A stretch of DNA of 64,000 bases from Congeria kusceri. Taxonomy: Eukaryota; Mollusca; Bivalvia; Myida; Dreissenidae. Position numbers and translations under genes: made by a program. The notes beneath the pieces were generated by a model. The model made no database searches. It saw only the letters and a program-made list of their open reading frames with translations, and was not told where the DNA came from. Below, in pieces: positions 10,148 to 23,937 of this stretch; position 1 is the first letter of the stretch, and the number at the start of each line of letters is the position of its first letter. The DNA lies in contig CM051025.1 of NCBI GenBank assembly GCA_027627225.1, forward strand, positions 54,132,681 to 54,196,680. The letters run 5' to 3'.

Positions 10148-12860
10148 TTTAGGCAAATTTCATTCTTACATAGAGTTATACAATAAATTATTGATCACTT
10201 TTGTTTAAAAATCACAAAATAATCAGCCGAACAAATATTAAATCATATCATGTTTTAATTACGAATTGACGACTATTACATGTTACAATTCATAAGTGCT
10301 TATAAATTATTTTTTTTTAAACAAATGCAGTACATATCCCCACAGATAAGGTTTAAATACCCATTGGAAATCAAGACAGTGTGAAAAAACAAGCCAGACA
10401 AAACAATGAGCACGAAATGAGATACGCGCTTTTTAACGGTAGTCTCTGGTTCCAACAATGTCTCCGATACCGCGGTATATAGCGTCATGGGTTGGAAAAC
10501 AGAACAATGCCGTTCAGTTTCGGACGATTGTTAATGAAATTTAAGTGTAAATTAATTTTGGTATTTTTCATGTTCTAACATGTTTCTTTAACATGTGGCT
10601 AGACTGGACCGATTAATACATTCGTCGTTCGTTCATAAATTTATATATTGATTTATTTAAATAGCTGTTTTTGTTTGTTCATTTATTCATTCATTCTGTC
10701 GTTATTACATTCATTCATGTGGTTATATGTATTTTAAATAATTTTAGCTAAAGCGATATTCGCTGTTTTGCTGGAAAAAAAAGGACGTAAACACGTCATG
10801 TACCTTCGATACCTTATTGATGTAAGTGGAATCATAAGCATCTATATACCATCAGAAACAGAATCAAACAAGCTAACAAAGGAGAGCAAATTGTGTTATT
10901 AAGGTTTGATCCGGGACCCGCCCATGGAAAGGCCAATGTTTCAAATACTTTTCCATCTTCCATAAAATATTTGTTTAACACGCATCACTAACACATGATG
11001 CCAACTCAACAAATAATTCATTTTGACAAAGTAAAAGTAAACAACCAAAATACGCAATATTGAAATCAACTTCTGGATTCGAAAACTACGAGCAGCTTTA
11101 AACATTTTACGATGTCCAAATGAGTGTCGTGCAATTTTCCGAGAAGCAAACCGACATGCATCATCATAAAGCGTCGTCATAACGAGAAAAGCAGCGTACA
11201 CTGCACACTGTATCTCGAACTTGTTTGGCATTAAAGTGGGAAGAGATATCAGAATTTGATACAAGGGTAGTTTACTATGAGGAATCTGGCCGATCATAAA
11301 ACGGCTTATGAACAGACAAATATTGGTATATTTTGCTATACCGGTATATACTAATATATATACTGTTACAGATTTGGGCCTTGTTTTCTCAAAGTGAATT
11401 TTTTGTTTACGTATTACGAAAATCATAAAAAAGTGTTTATGTTTCCTATACCGATAATTACCAAATCAATGCGTTATATACTCGCATCATGCATAAACAT
11501 GTTGAAGTCACCGTACACATTCATGTTACTTACTGAGCGCGGTAAGGAATTAGGCACGGTGGTTCTAATATATATGTAGAGTAATATACATGTACTGCAG
11601 ATTAGATCATATGTCGTTGAAGTAAAATACTATGGTAGGTTTAACATTTCGTGCTTTGAAATTGTTGAAAGTTTGTTCAGAATGCAATGCAATTTATTAC
11701 ATGTATTAATAACAATTATGTCAAGAGTTATTTTTCTGATGCATGAAGTATGTTTCTGATGTTCTTTTATTATTAGCGCTACTGTTTAACTAATGTTAAT
11801 CAGAACAGCGTATGCAATCATATGTATAAGAATTACGTGAGTTTATTTTATCTAGTTTTATGGTGCACTTTTATTTAAGCACTATAATTGTTGGCATAAT
11901 GAAAATGTATGTAAGATGCAACTCTCCGTCCGGAATGGGAAAACCAATCATGTATTAATCATATTATAGACTTTATGGGACAATTTTGCATACGGGTCTA
12001 TATATATTGCTTTTCAAATTCTTTCTCTGTTTTAATAAACGACAGTTGACGCTTTTGCGTTATCCCTTTTCACTCCAGTTTGCTTGTTGTATAGTATATT
12101 GTCCCACAAATGAACTCGGAATGTGGAGAGCGCAAATATAAATCGATGTCTCTGTAACACTTCAGTGCCTTTTCTGCAATGCGGAGCGTATTGTTCGTCT
12201 ATTGACTTTCTGATTCGCCGTGATACAGAAGTGAGTAAACGAACGAGTTCTCGGGAATGACGTGCGAGACAGTGTGATAGAAAATAAATATAAAATATTA
12301 GTTCATGTGCCAGTGTGTTATGATGTCCGGCAAAGTGGAATTTTCACGATTGAATATTGTGCTGTTTATACCAGTAATCATCTGAGAACAAAAACCACAC
12401 AGACAACATTTGACATTTTGTTAACACAACAGTTTATGACAACTTTAATGAAGGAGTAACGGTAGGTACTGAAGGTATTGATAGCAATGCAAAAAAACGT
12501 TGAGTCGCGCTGAATTGTGACATCATTATAAATCAAAACGCTGGCAGCGTATAAAGACCGTCGACAACTAGATGAAACTAAAACATGTGAATTATGAGTG
12601 CCCTTTTGCTAAAAAAGGAAACATGTGTTTGAATGAAGTTCAATTTCCCACATTTATACTTGATAATAAGGCTTCTTATTGAATAGTTTGAGGACAGCTG
12701 TAACTGAAATAACCGGGATACAAATACTAGTCAACTTTGTATCAAGAAAATAACTCCGCTTGCATTGCTTATTTATGCGTTGTCCGGGTGAAACACAGAT
12801 TTCTGTTGAGCGCAAGGAAACAATCGGACAGAAAATTATAGACAATCAATGACTTGCGGT
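10148..12860. other. Intergenic sequence upstream of the B-box/NHL gene
   Basis: Holds the promoter region of the minus-strand gene, without an obvious TATA box. A 161-codon minus-strand open frame at 10941-11426 has no recognisable domain and is about what chance allows in 64 kb of such sequence. No other gene seen. Confidence 0.4.
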
Positions 12861-14257
12861 TAACTATGGAAGGGTATATCCACCACTACATGCATGTAAC
12901 AAAATGACAATTGCTGGTTGTTAAATGGCAATTGCATGTTGCATTATGATATTCGTAATGGGACGACATATCTATCCACCAGTTAATGACATTGTTATGT
13001 TATTGACATGCATATGCGTTCTGCTACGTGGTAACTGAATGCTTCCTTATGCCAAGTTCTTGCTGCTAGCATGTAATTGACAAGTGCTTTCAGCTTTTTG
13101 ATTGCTTACTGCAATATTGAAATGTTTATTCATACTTTTCCTTATTGCATTCCTATGCGCATTTCACTTTGTTGTTGCTGATTGTCACAAGCGATTAACT
13201 AACTAGTGGATCTTTCTAAGCATGTTCATGCATTATAAAATTACAGGAAACCAATACGAATTTTACTTTCTAGCGCAAATTTACTATATACGGGAGACAA
13301 CTCTCGACAGCAAGTTCAGATATTCGATAGTTTCCGGAGATATGCAGACTGCTTTTGTCGAAATAACACTTTTGGAATCCGAGCTAGTTTTGTTGAACGT
13401 ACATTTCGCGTAAAATTTAACCGTTAAGAATATTTATTAAACAAAGAATTTTAATAACAGAACAAACATGAAATAATAAACAAAATACGATATATAGACG
13501 AATAATAGCAATTTAATGTTGTTGTGGATCCCTATTATCAATTTCATGAATATTCACGTGTAACCCAAGCAGTAGATAGATCAACATTTTTTTTTGCATA
13601 TGTTAGTGTTGTGCCGATTAATCATTTCGTCGATTAATCAACGACTAATAGGTAATGAATAATTAGTCTATTAAAATTTGAGATTAGTCGATTAATTGAA
13701 GATATACATGTATATGCATGAGTTTTCTTTCTTGAAAAATTTCCAATCCCTCTTGTTAACTTGAACAAGTGATCCGATTTATTTATATGTCAGTGACCAA
13801 ATAATATAATTAAATAACACACATGCACGTATAATTAAATTCATTGTTCAATACAATAAAATGTATACGTTTATATAATTTAATATGATTTGTAGAACTA
13901 ATATTCAACTCTAGTGAAGCTGTTATTTCTTGATTACAAAAAAAGAAGTCCATGATGGCTCCACTCAGTATTGTTAAAGATGGAGATCTTACTTTTGTGA
14001 AAATTTGAAAAAATGTTGTAAAATGTAAACATAAAAATAATAAAATTATGATCTTCCTATTCATTTGTCTAGCTGATTAGCTGTCATATTTCTTTAGCTG
14101 ACCATTTTACCATTGCTTATCAAAAACTAAATAATAGCCATTAATGAGTAGGGACCCAGGTCATTATTAACCGATAGCAGATCAAATTAAAATAATCGTG
14201 AGAAAATCGGTGTTTTTTTCAGAAACTGTAAAATTGCAATAGGTAATAGCACAAGGC

Positions 14258-14272
14258 CCCCCCCCCCCCCCT
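14258..14272. repeat. Poly-C tract
   Basis: Uninterrupted run of C of about 15 bases; a matching poly-G run lies near 15843-15858. Confidence 0.9.
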
Positions 14273-15603
14273 AGACCACTGGCCAAATGGCTTAGATTTA
14301 GATAAAAATCGCTTGTTTCATTTGATAATGACAGCCGTATCCTGGTATATGTTCTTTCCCCTGGTATCCAAATTTTCGCACTGAGAGTGAGGTTGTATTG
14401 TCATCTACACTTCCTATATTGAAATTTGTCTGAGATCTGATGGTCATCAACAAATAGAATATGTTTGGTACCGATTTGAAACCGATTTGGTACCGATTTG
14501 GTGGAAAATGAAGTACCGGTACCCATCCTGCATTAAGTCCATTTTTCCCCATTTATTTTCACCCAGGCAATAACCCCGTTGTCTGTTGCCAGATCTGGTC
14601 CAGTTAAGACTCTGCTCTGATAGTATACGTATATTGTCCAACACTAACTGTGTAAAAAAAAAGATCAAAACTTGATAAAACATATTCAGTAAATGTTTTA
14701 GAATTTTTGCATTTTCTTTCACAAACAAGGGCTCATAACTCCTTAGTTCCAGCTATAATCTTATGGCCACATATAAGACAAGTCCCTGCATAGGAAATGA
14801 CCATTTTTGTTATACTTTGTCCATCGAACAAAGGGTTATAACTTCGATGTTCATGTTTTTTGTGTCGGCATATAATATTATTATACCTCACTTTATTATT
14901 TCTCTATAGACTGCAGCGGGCAACAAGTTTATATGTCGTCCGGCAATGTCGCCGCTACCGCTATGTCGTCCAATACGCAAATGATACGGGATTGTTCGGT
15001 ATAATAAAATAAATATTGACTTCCTTGAGGGTGACAGTGCGTCTCGTCAACCCTTAAGCCTCGGTCGACAGTGTTGCCTCCGGTTGACAATACTCACTGT
15101 CACCCACTGTCACACTCAAACTGAAGTATTGGTCTAGATAGCATGAAAAATGAAGTATTTTTTCTGTTTTTTTTTTTGTTTTTTGTTTTTGTTTTTCAAA
15201 TAATTCTGCATGTTTGTACCCTACACACGATAAAGATTTATAGTGTTTGTGCGGTTGCTTAACTTATCAATTATTCATATATCTGATATGTATCTTGTCA
15301 ATAGTCGAGCGCGTTAGTAGGATAATGCCGTCCACAAACTGTATTTACAAAAACATGTTTCCTTTATGCCTATTTCCTTCATCATTTCTATATAAATCAG
15401 ACACATATTTATTGCAAAACTCAATAAAACAATATAAATCATTGAAACGTTGCAGTCTATGGTGTATTTCCTTTACTTTCAAGAATCCTGATTAATCGGT
15501 TATTAAGTCAGAACATGTTACTGATTAATCGACAAAAAATTTGGACATTAGCGTATGTATACACAGTCATGGACAGACGGGCGACGGACACTCGGGCGGA
15601 CGT

Positions 15604-15658
<55 letters not shown>

Positions 15659-15700
15659 TGTGTGCGTGCGTGCGTGTGTGCGTGCGTGTGTGTGTGTGTT
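15604..15700. repeat. TG / CGTG microsatellite
   Basis: About 97 bp of alternating TG with interspersed CGTG tetramers. It produces low-complexity open frames on both strands, which are not genes. Alternating purine-pyrimidine sequence of this kind can adopt Z-DNA. Confidence 0.95.
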
Positions 15701-15710
15701 GAATTTGTGT

Positions 15711-16003
15711 ATTTCGTAGTTTGTGAGGTCCCTTCGCGCCGCTGCCTTATTTACTTTTAAACTCATTGAAAGTTGGGACGAATTGTAAATCATAGCTTTA
15801 ACTGTTGCATTTTTTTAATTTTGCCGTGGGGTTGTGCTGTTTGGGGGGGGGGGGGGGGCCGCTCAGTACACAGTGGATGGTGGAGTACAAGAGGAAACCC
15901 CATCTATGTTGACCACCAACCATACTCACATGCGCTGAGTAGGGAGTGAACCCGGGCCGATTAACTAAAAACTGAGTCTACTAACCACTGAGCTAGCCGG
16001 ACA
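15711..16003 (-). mobile_element. tRNA-derived SINE, copy 1
   Basis: Read on the minus strand from about 16003, the head is GTCCGGCTAGCTCAGTGG, containing a perfect pol III A box (TAGCTCAGTGG), followed about 40 bp later by a B box-like GGTTCACTCCC. Behind the head comes a body with GGGGTTTCCTC and, further on, TTCGTCCCAACTTT. The same arrangement recurs at 28295-28623. Confidence 0.8.
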
Positions 16004-16877
16004 GTGCTTCAAGCTATTCAAAAGTTGCAGAACGGACAAGATGTATGTCTGAAAGTCATCCGTACGGACAGACGGTCGGGAAGGCAGTTAATTAGTGCGC
16101 AAGCCGTCAGGACTGATACACTGAACACATAACTTACTTTTTTCCTTGAATTCCTTAGAAATGGTTAAAGCATATAAATCGGACATGCTTTGTGACGGAC
16201 AGGCACCCGGAATTACGGACGAATGTACTGACAAAGTATTGGCTCAACATCGCCATGCCTGTGCTCACTACGACTAGCTTCCTCGGTCGTTTACTGATTT
16301 GCAGAGGCGGACTAACAACGGCACCTTCTTTGTACCGAAATATCCAGGAGCTTAACTAGTCAAACACGTAGCTTGGAGTTATATATCTCCCAGCGATTTT
16401 ACGGACACTTTCGGAATTTCTGGTTCCCGGTTACATATGAATTATATATTACAAATGATCAAGTCGATTTTGATTAACTTTAACATGCGTAGTGCTTATT
16501 GCTTTCGCCTTGCGGAACTTTCAATTTTGAATACATTAATCAGAATTACTTCTGAAAAATCAACTTCCTAAAGTAAAATGTACAAAGCAATACAAACTTG
16601 TTTGAATAAACATGCTACTGAATGGCTCATTTGTCACTTACACACAAGAATATGTGATTTACAATTAATGAGTAACGACAGATGCAAGCTACGTGCCACT
16701 AACTGATAGAAAGAAGCACAAAGACGCTCGGAAGTTGCAGTTAGTTTGTATCGAATAGCACAATGCAATATTCAATTGCCATTAAGCAGCATGCAATGGT
16801 CATTAATTCTCATTTAGCAATATGCAATTATAATTTAGCAACATGCATGTACAGGCGGATATCCCCTTCCATAGTTA

Positions 16878-17760
16878 GCGAAAATAGGCGGTGCATGCAT
16901 ACCTCGTTATGCTCTTATCTTGGAAGCACACTAGGAAATGCCAAGTAAAAATTTGGGTACTCGAGAACTGTAACGTATTTAGGGAATTGTGTGTTTGCGG
17001 AAAGTGTGTATCCTTACAATTATTATAAGAGCAACTGTGCCAAATAGCGCTCTAGAACGCTGACACATTTGTCTAAATCGTTAGTTACCTCCGAATATGT
17101 AGGAATGGCCATTTGCAGCTTTCTCATATTTCATGTTCTTATTAGCAACTTTTGATATTCTGAGAGTAAATGCCGCAGTCTGAATACGGCTACATTTCCA
17201 TTAAGTTAAACGTGTTACAAAGCGATGCAAAGAATCGCTTTTTGTAATATTTAATGTGAGAACGAGCGATCACAGTGATACACACACAATACTGGTGTAG
17301 TTCGGAAACGTTATACGGACACAGTTTGACTTATGAACAATATTTTAATTAGCATAGTAATGCACTTTAATTATTTGCTATATTTTAAAATTGGTTTTGT
17401 TCGTGCATGTGCTTAATGTTTGTTCACAACTTATTTTTTTCCGCGAATGTGTTGCCTTCTTACTAGAATTCGTACGGAAAATATTATATGCATCGTAACT
17501 GATTTGAAATATAATTATCAATGCATAAAGGTCAGTGTCAGGTTAAATATGTGTCCGAGCTATATACATTAAACAAACGGTCCAGTATCACCAACATTAA
17601 CCACCTGAAGCCTTGTGACAACGAAAACTATGTACCAAAACATGTACATGCATATCTACTTACCGAACTGTGCAGTTTAGCATATTTTTGTAAGTACATA
17701 AAATAATGAATACATACATGCTTTTCTCCAAACATGTATTTATCATACGTATAGGACATT
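16878..17760. other. Intergenic, nothing recognised
   Basis: AT-rich sequence without a convincing gene, RNA or repeat boundary. Confidence 0.4.
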
Positions 17761-17768
17761 TTATCAAT

Positions 17769-18600
17769 AGGGGTGTAACGATATTAGTAGGTCCATATCG
17801 CGATATATTGCTATATTTTTTAATGTATCACGATATTTATTGCGATATATTGCGACCTTTGCATTTATGTATTTAATAAGCTGAAGACTGATGAAATCAC
17901 TATGAACAGCGCAATATTTTATAAGATGGTGTTTTACCTTTATATTTTCACCGATGTCGATGACAGGCGCAACATTACCAACATATAAACATCAGTTAGA
18001 AAAGCCAAATATATTGCACCGATGTCAATGACTGGCGCAACAAAACTAACATATAAACAGCAGTTAGAAAGCAAAAAAATTATGTGCAGCACTCTAAAAC
18101 CGCCTGTCATGGCTGTTCACTGTATTTATTGTGTTACTTACAGAGTGATTTTTTACATGTTCGGTACACTTTTCATGATGTATATTGGTTTTTTGTGCAT
18201 AAACTATGTATGTATTCCACTATTTTAATTGGTTACTATGTATGAGGTTTAATGTATTATTAAGCATAAACATTTTCTGAGAAAACATGTATACCAAACA
18301 TAAGTGGAATATTATTGGTCGCCAGTACAGTCTATAATGGTCCAGCTGTTGACCTTCACCCCTACAAAACTATAAACTTTTCAAAACGATACTGGCTTTC
18401 CACTGTTTATCACTGACAATAAGCTGTTTAATTTAGGCAAAAGTTTTGTAATCAAGGTTATAATAACAGGAAAAAACAAAACTGTAAAATGACCATATAA
18501 ATAATGCAATATATAGTTATGGAAATTCATATTGCGATATTTTATAGCAGAATCAAACATTGCAATAAACCAATATACCGGTATATTGTGACACCCCTAT
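17769..18600. mobile_element. hAT-like non-autonomous element
   Basis: Left end AGGGGTGTAACGATAT, right end ATATTGTGACACCCCTAT: inverted termini, with CGATATA-type and CAATATA-type subterminal palindromes. Flanked by perfect 8-bp copies of TTATCAAT (17761-17768 and 18601-18608), the duplication length of hAT transposons. The interior holds an approximately 68-bp direct duplication (CACCGATGTC...GCGCAAC...CATATAAACA, near 17950 and 18018). No transposase. Confidence 0.82.
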
Positions 18601-18608
18601 TTATCAAT

Positions 18609-20459
18609 ATATAAAATACCTTTATAAATTATTTGATTTGTTTTACGTTGTGTCATCCGTACATAGTGTATTTATATTTACAAAGTTCTTTTTTAATATG
18701 CTAACTCACCGCGGCGAACCATGTGGTTTTGTTTTTATATATCGCACGGAATATGGCGTAATTCTCGGTAATTCCAACATGTTTTGTAATTGTAGCTTCA
18801 ATCTGTCTAAATTTATACGCGTCATCGAGCGTAGCCTATACGTGTGCAGAGGCAAACTCATGCACGTGCATTGATTCGGTACTTTCCTCATATCATTAGA
18901 ATAGATGAACACATCCTTAGCCAACCTTTTTTATTATTTATGAACATGTCTGAAATGTAAACATTTTACTGTCACCGCGTGACTGTATTTGGGCAACATC
19001 AAGATTGTGAACAATTGACGAACAACACAGCTAGAAATTGCAACTATGAATCCGAATTCGTCCCGATTTTCGATGTGTCGGGGAAAGTGAATAAGATATG
19101 GCTGTGTGGCACGTCCTAGGTTCCTAACACGTACTGTGGTTTGGCGTGGAATTACCTTATAGACTACTAAATACCCCTTGCAATGGTTCCGATAAAATTC
19201 GTCTCTGGAATAGCTGTCCTGGTTTATTGATCCGAATGCATGAAAACTCCGAGCAAATATGACTCAGCATCGTTTTCCATTTACAAACGACCCACATGGG
19301 ACATTCAAAATTATCGTTTGCGAAGCATACGTTATAAAACTTATAACAATCTCCGTATGAATTTCATTTAATGTTATAGCATTGTTAACAAAGTATAATG
19401 GCATCTTTGTTTGTCTCTATGCATGGCAAATTTAATATTCAATATTAAAATAACAATTGCTAAAATTTCAGCAACAATATCAATACATGGAAATTCATAT
19501 GGAAATGTTGTAGATTATTTGCAGACGACGCAGGTCCACTTACAATATAGACTGGAGACAAGAACTATTATAATGGATCGCAGCAAGAGGTTTCCTGGTT
19601 AGATTCATAAATGCAATAGATGTACAATTCCAATGCTAGCAAGCATTTTAAACGGAAACCAGAAAATATATGTGATACGTTCAGATATAGCACTAACAAT
19701 TAATCATCAGGTACGCTTTTGTTTATGTTTGAGTAAACCCGTTTTAAAAACAATTGAGCAAAGATATATATAAACATGTTATTTAATGAATCTTTAATTG
19801 AACGAGCGCTCCTCTCTCGTGTGTCTACATTGCTTTCAGGGCATAAATATTATCCATGGTTTGAAACTTGACACCGTCGTTTAGCTCGCCCAAGACAACG
19901 ACTATAAAATGGATAGATCTAAAATCAAAATCAACGCTTTCCTTAACGGTTACAACACACAATCTTATCAATTGCGTGGTTGTGATTCGGTTGGTGATTC
20001 ATCGATAAAATAATATCGTTGAGCTTAAGTTCCATCGAAATGTATTCATCACAAAACCAAATATTGTAGCCCAGTTACCGAGCTTTACTGACAGTCGTTG
20101 CTTTTGGGAGTGTTTAGGTGTCTTGTTGTGTAAAGTTTGTGTCTTGTTTCACAACGGTCTTGTTTTGTAAAGTTTAGCCGACCGATTCTCTTTTGGGAGG
20201 TGATAAAACGCTAAAATGTAAACATTTATGATTAAGATTTCTTGGATTTGTTGTTCATTTAAAAGATATTTTTTGTTTTATTTTATTTCATACTTCTGTA
20301 TTATAAATCTGTAATTCTGAGTAAATGGTAAGTCACTGCCATATCTTCATTAGCAGACGGCGCAAGTGACAGTTTTGTAAAGGCTAAGAAACACACAAAA
20401 AAGTATAAATGTCAAGCAGCTATACTTGTACGCTTAGGGCAAATATTTAGATACTTTTT
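18609..20459. other. Intergenic, nothing recognised
   Basis: No gene or clear element boundary seen. Short open frames here have no family features. Confidence 0.4.
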
Positions 20460-21890
20460 AGCTCACCTGAGCACGAACTCTCCGGCGTCGTCCAGCGTCC
20501 GTCGTCCGTCGTCAATATGCCGTCAACAATTTGGACCGTTATCGCGATAAAGACTACATTTTTTATTTAATCTTGAATAAAATCTCGGATGGGATTGTTT
20601 TTGGGTCAGATCACACCAGTAACACCAGAGTTATTGCCCTTTTTCATGCAAAAAACATACAAAAGCGCCCTTTTCCAATGTATAGACTTTATTTTCCATC
20701 CAATGTTAACCAAACTTTCACAGTTTGTGTATGACCATCAGATCTCAGCAGGCGCCAAAAATGGGGCAGATCGTTTTCCAAACACCAGAGTTATTGCCCT
20801 TTGTTTATTAAAAAATAAACAAAAATGGACATTATTCAGGATAGATACATTTTTCATCCAATCTTCACCAATCTTGCACAGTTTGTCTGTTACCATGAGA
20901 TTACAGTTGAAGTCAAATATAAGCAAGATCTGACCAGAAACACCAGAGTTATTGCCTTTTGTTTGTGAAAAAAGTATGCTAAAATGGACATTATACAAGA
21001 TAGAGACTTCATTTTTCATCCAATCTTTACCAATCTTGCGCAGTTTGTCTATGACCACAAGATTAAAGGTGAAGTCGAATATAAGCAAGATTGGACCAGA
21101 AACACCAGAGTTATTGCCCTTTGTTTGTGAAAAGAATATGCAAAAATGGACATTATTCAGGATAGAGACTTCATTTTTCATCCAATCTTCACCAATCATG
21201 TACAGTTTGTCCATGAACGTAAGACTACAGGTGAAGTAGAATATAAGCATGATCGGGCCAGAAACAACAGAGTTATTGCCTCTTGTGTTTGAAAAAAAAC
21301 ATCAACAAGTTATCAATGATTGGCTTGCACACATGATTTTTGATTCAATGTTGACCAAACTTACACAGTTTGTGCATGACCATAAAAATTGATTGATAAA
21401 ATTTGATTTCCAACAGTTGCAAGACTTGCATGCAGTTATTTGTACAAGCAACTTTGGTGTCTTCAGAGCCTGCATTAACATCATTTATCATCATTGGAAA
21501 GAAAATTATCAAAGAAAAAGCAAAACTTTACCTTATAGCATATCCATTGCAATTATCGCATTGTAACTAGTTTTTCAAAACTGTTTGCGAAAAAGACATC
21601 AAAATCTACTGTTTGTGCATTTTCCAGAATTGTCAATGACTTAATGAAAAAGGGTCAGGTAAGAATATCGAGAAAAATGATTTGAGAACCATTAGCAAAA
21701 AAACGCACATGCACTACCCAACTCATACTTTAGTTTGCCCATTTCACTTACAGATGTTTTAAATCAAAATTGATCCTACCCCCACTGTGTATTGTTCAGA
21801 TACCTTAATTTTCAAACCTGTCACAACAGTATGGTCTTCATCTGTACCAGTTCTCAGGTGAGCGCTTTGGGCCATCATGGCCCTCTTGTT
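20460..21890 (+). repeat. Module repeat, type 1 (complete copy)
   Basis: Starts AGCTCACCTGAGCACGAAC and ends with the hairpin GGGCCATCATGGCCC plus TCTTGTT. Between lie four to five imperfect modules of about 150 bp, each with CACCAGAGTTATTGCC, then TGGACATTATTCAGGATAGA and CCAATCTTCACCAATCTTG. A 170-codon minus-strand open frame at 20738-21250 simply follows the modules. Same family as 37721-41382 and the fragment at 51330. Confidence 0.85.
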
Positions 21891-22006
21891 ATATGGGGCC
21901 TTGTTCCTGATGTGCTATACCGAGGTAGGACCCATTAACGGAAAGTTGCCCTATTAGTCTTATTTATAAGACATGCAATGAATTTAGTGGTACTTTTTAT
22001 AGAATA

Positions 22007-23772
22007 TGTAACAACTCGCCCCATAACGTCTCACCCCATGTTTAATAACGACTCGCCCCATATGTATAACGATTCGCCCCATATGTATAACGATTCGCGC
22101 ATCATAATGTGTTTGTTGTACAGTTTAATGTTTATTAGGATTTAGTATGTAGAAAATTACATAATATAGTTCTTGATTCACCGATCAATCGGTAAAGAAA
22201 AGAATATAACAATTTAGCATTATTATTGAAGCATTTCTTAGCTTATTAAACATAGAAAAAATGTGTAATTTCACTGAATAATAAGAAAGAAGTTTTGGTT
22301 TTGTATTTCTATATTTAATGTGTAATAAATACGTTTTCAGTGGAAATCCTAGTCAACATTTATTGAAAGCCTTCGCAAAACCAGATTTGTTTTTAATATG
22401 TTTCAAAATATTGATTGCCATGGTTTATACTTTAACTAAACATTAACAGTTGTGTAATTTTTTTTTCACATTTGTCTACATACAAACATCGCATACAAAA
22501 GGTTGAATACCTTTTGAAAATAAATTCAAAGAATGCAAAAACACAGAAGTACAAATTGCTGTGGGGCTAAATTATGTTTGAAACTGGACTTGTCCAGCTG
22601 ATATAGTGATTGAGATTAATAGTACAATTCAAACAATAAAACGTGCGAAACGTGTAAAAACAACACGTGTTTACACCATTAGATGGCTGGTAGACCCTGT
22701 GTTACAAAGCTTACACATAACCAAGTTATTTACACTTGATACACAGGTGCCTTGTCAATGTGGAAAAATACATAGTGAAACATTCGAAATACATGTTTAA
22801 TTTAAACAAGTAAAATAGTCAGGAACAAATATAAGAAGAAACATTTTGTAATATATTTGTAATCATTTTATCTGTTTTACTCCTGTTTTGATATCATTTT
22901 ATGTAATTTAAAAGTATGACTATTCCTTTGCCATTAACCGCCTATTCTTCAACAGAATAACAACATTTTACTTCTTTGCGTGTTGTTTCTACAGCATTTA
23001 AATTGCAAGTGACTTAGATCACATTCAAAATTTGGCATAACCATGCAAACATTTAAAATGTTACATAAACATATGTTAAATTTTACTAGAATCAATTCAT
23101 TATTTTGTACCTATTTTGGTGTTTATATTACCCGTAAGACACAAACAAAGTGGTTAGAACTGACACAGTTATATCACATCATCTTATTACACCACATTTT
23201 TTGTATGTGAAAAACATTATTTATACTAATTAAAATGTTCCAACAATAAAGGTCGGCGATTATTATACATCACAATTCAATACAGTCACAAATCAACTTT
23301 TAATTCCATATTTTATTACATTACATATGCAGTAAACACATTTAATGATATTACACAATTATACCACGTGGTCTTATTATACCATATTTATTCGTTTACA
23401 TGTTAATGTACACTCAAATTAAGCTACAGAACATTAAAATGTAACAGATTCAAACAAATTTATTTGATGGGGCGAATCGTTATACATATGGGGCGAATCG
23501 TTATACATATGGGGCGAGTCGTTATACATATGGGGCGAGTCGTTATACATATGGGGCGATTCGTTATACATATGGGGCGAGTCGTTATACATATGGGGCG
23601 AGTCGTTATACATATGGGGCGAGTCGTTATACATATGGGGCGAGTCGTTATACATATGGGGCGAGTCGTTATACATATGGGGCGAGTCGTTATACATATG
23701 GGGCGAGTCGTTATACATTAAGGCGAGTCGTTACTAAACATGGGGCGAGTTATTAAGGGGCGATTCGTTACA
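22007..23772. mobile_element. Foldback-like element with 21-bp minisatellite termini
   Basis: The left end starts TGTAACAACTCGCCCCAT and continues with two to three units of CGCCCCATATGTATAACGATT. The right end carries the same repeat in inverted orientation and ends ATTCGTTACA. Degenerate outer units match in order on both sides, so the two arrays are inverted termini of one 1.77 kb element. The interior is AT-rich with no transposase. Target duplication not clear. Confidence 0.72.
23467..23718. repeat. 21-bp minisatellite, 12 units
   Basis: Twelve nearly identical copies of ATGGGGCGAGTCGTTATACA(T), followed by degenerate units to 23772. The length is a multiple of three, so both strands read as repeated heptapeptides; these are not genes. 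It is the expanded right terminus of the element at 22007-23772. Confidence 0.95.
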
Positions 23773-23937
23773 TTACCCTTTTTATATAGGGCTAAATTCA
23801 TTGGAACGTCTTATCTGCGAAGGACCTTTTATGTGGTGGAAACCTGAAAGTTTGAACGTTCATCATTTCCTATTATTTGCAACAATAAAGTTATCCATCG
23901 ATGTAGTTTACATAGACAACACCTAAACTGCTTAACA

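Larger units (their letters stand above)
12861..16877. mobile_element. About 4 kb element with long inverted termini
   Basis: Left end TAACTATGGAAGGGTATATC at 12861; the right end read on the other strand from 16877 is TAACTATGGAAGGGGATATC. The similarity continues inward for about 100 bp (ACATGCATGT, then ATGGCAATTG and ATTGCATT blocks on both sides). No transposase was recognised inside; the interior contains a tRNA-derived SINE, a TG microsatellite and homopolymer tracts. No clear target duplication was found, so two oppositely oriented members of one family remain possible. Confidence 0.6.

Noticed and set aside
10941..11426. 161-codon minus-strand open frame
   Set aside because: No recognisable domain, no splice-linked neighbours, AT-rich composition like its surroundings; one such frame by chance is plausible in this window.
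13604..15535. Possible element bounded by ATTAATCG-rich sequence at both sides
   Set aside because: The left side (GTGCCGATTAATC, GTCGATTAATCAACGAC) looks like a terminal repeat, but the right side does not supply a matching outer end or duplication.
15515..15793. Cys/Val-rich and His/Thr-rich frames
   Set aside because: Translation of the TG microsatellite.
20738..21250. 170-codon minus-strand open frame
   Set aside because: It repeats with the 150-bp modules of a dispersed repeat, and other copies of the module do not keep it open.
23434..23721. Heptapeptide-repeat open frames on both strands
   Set aside because: A direct result of a 21-bp repeat lacking stops; part of a transposon terminus.
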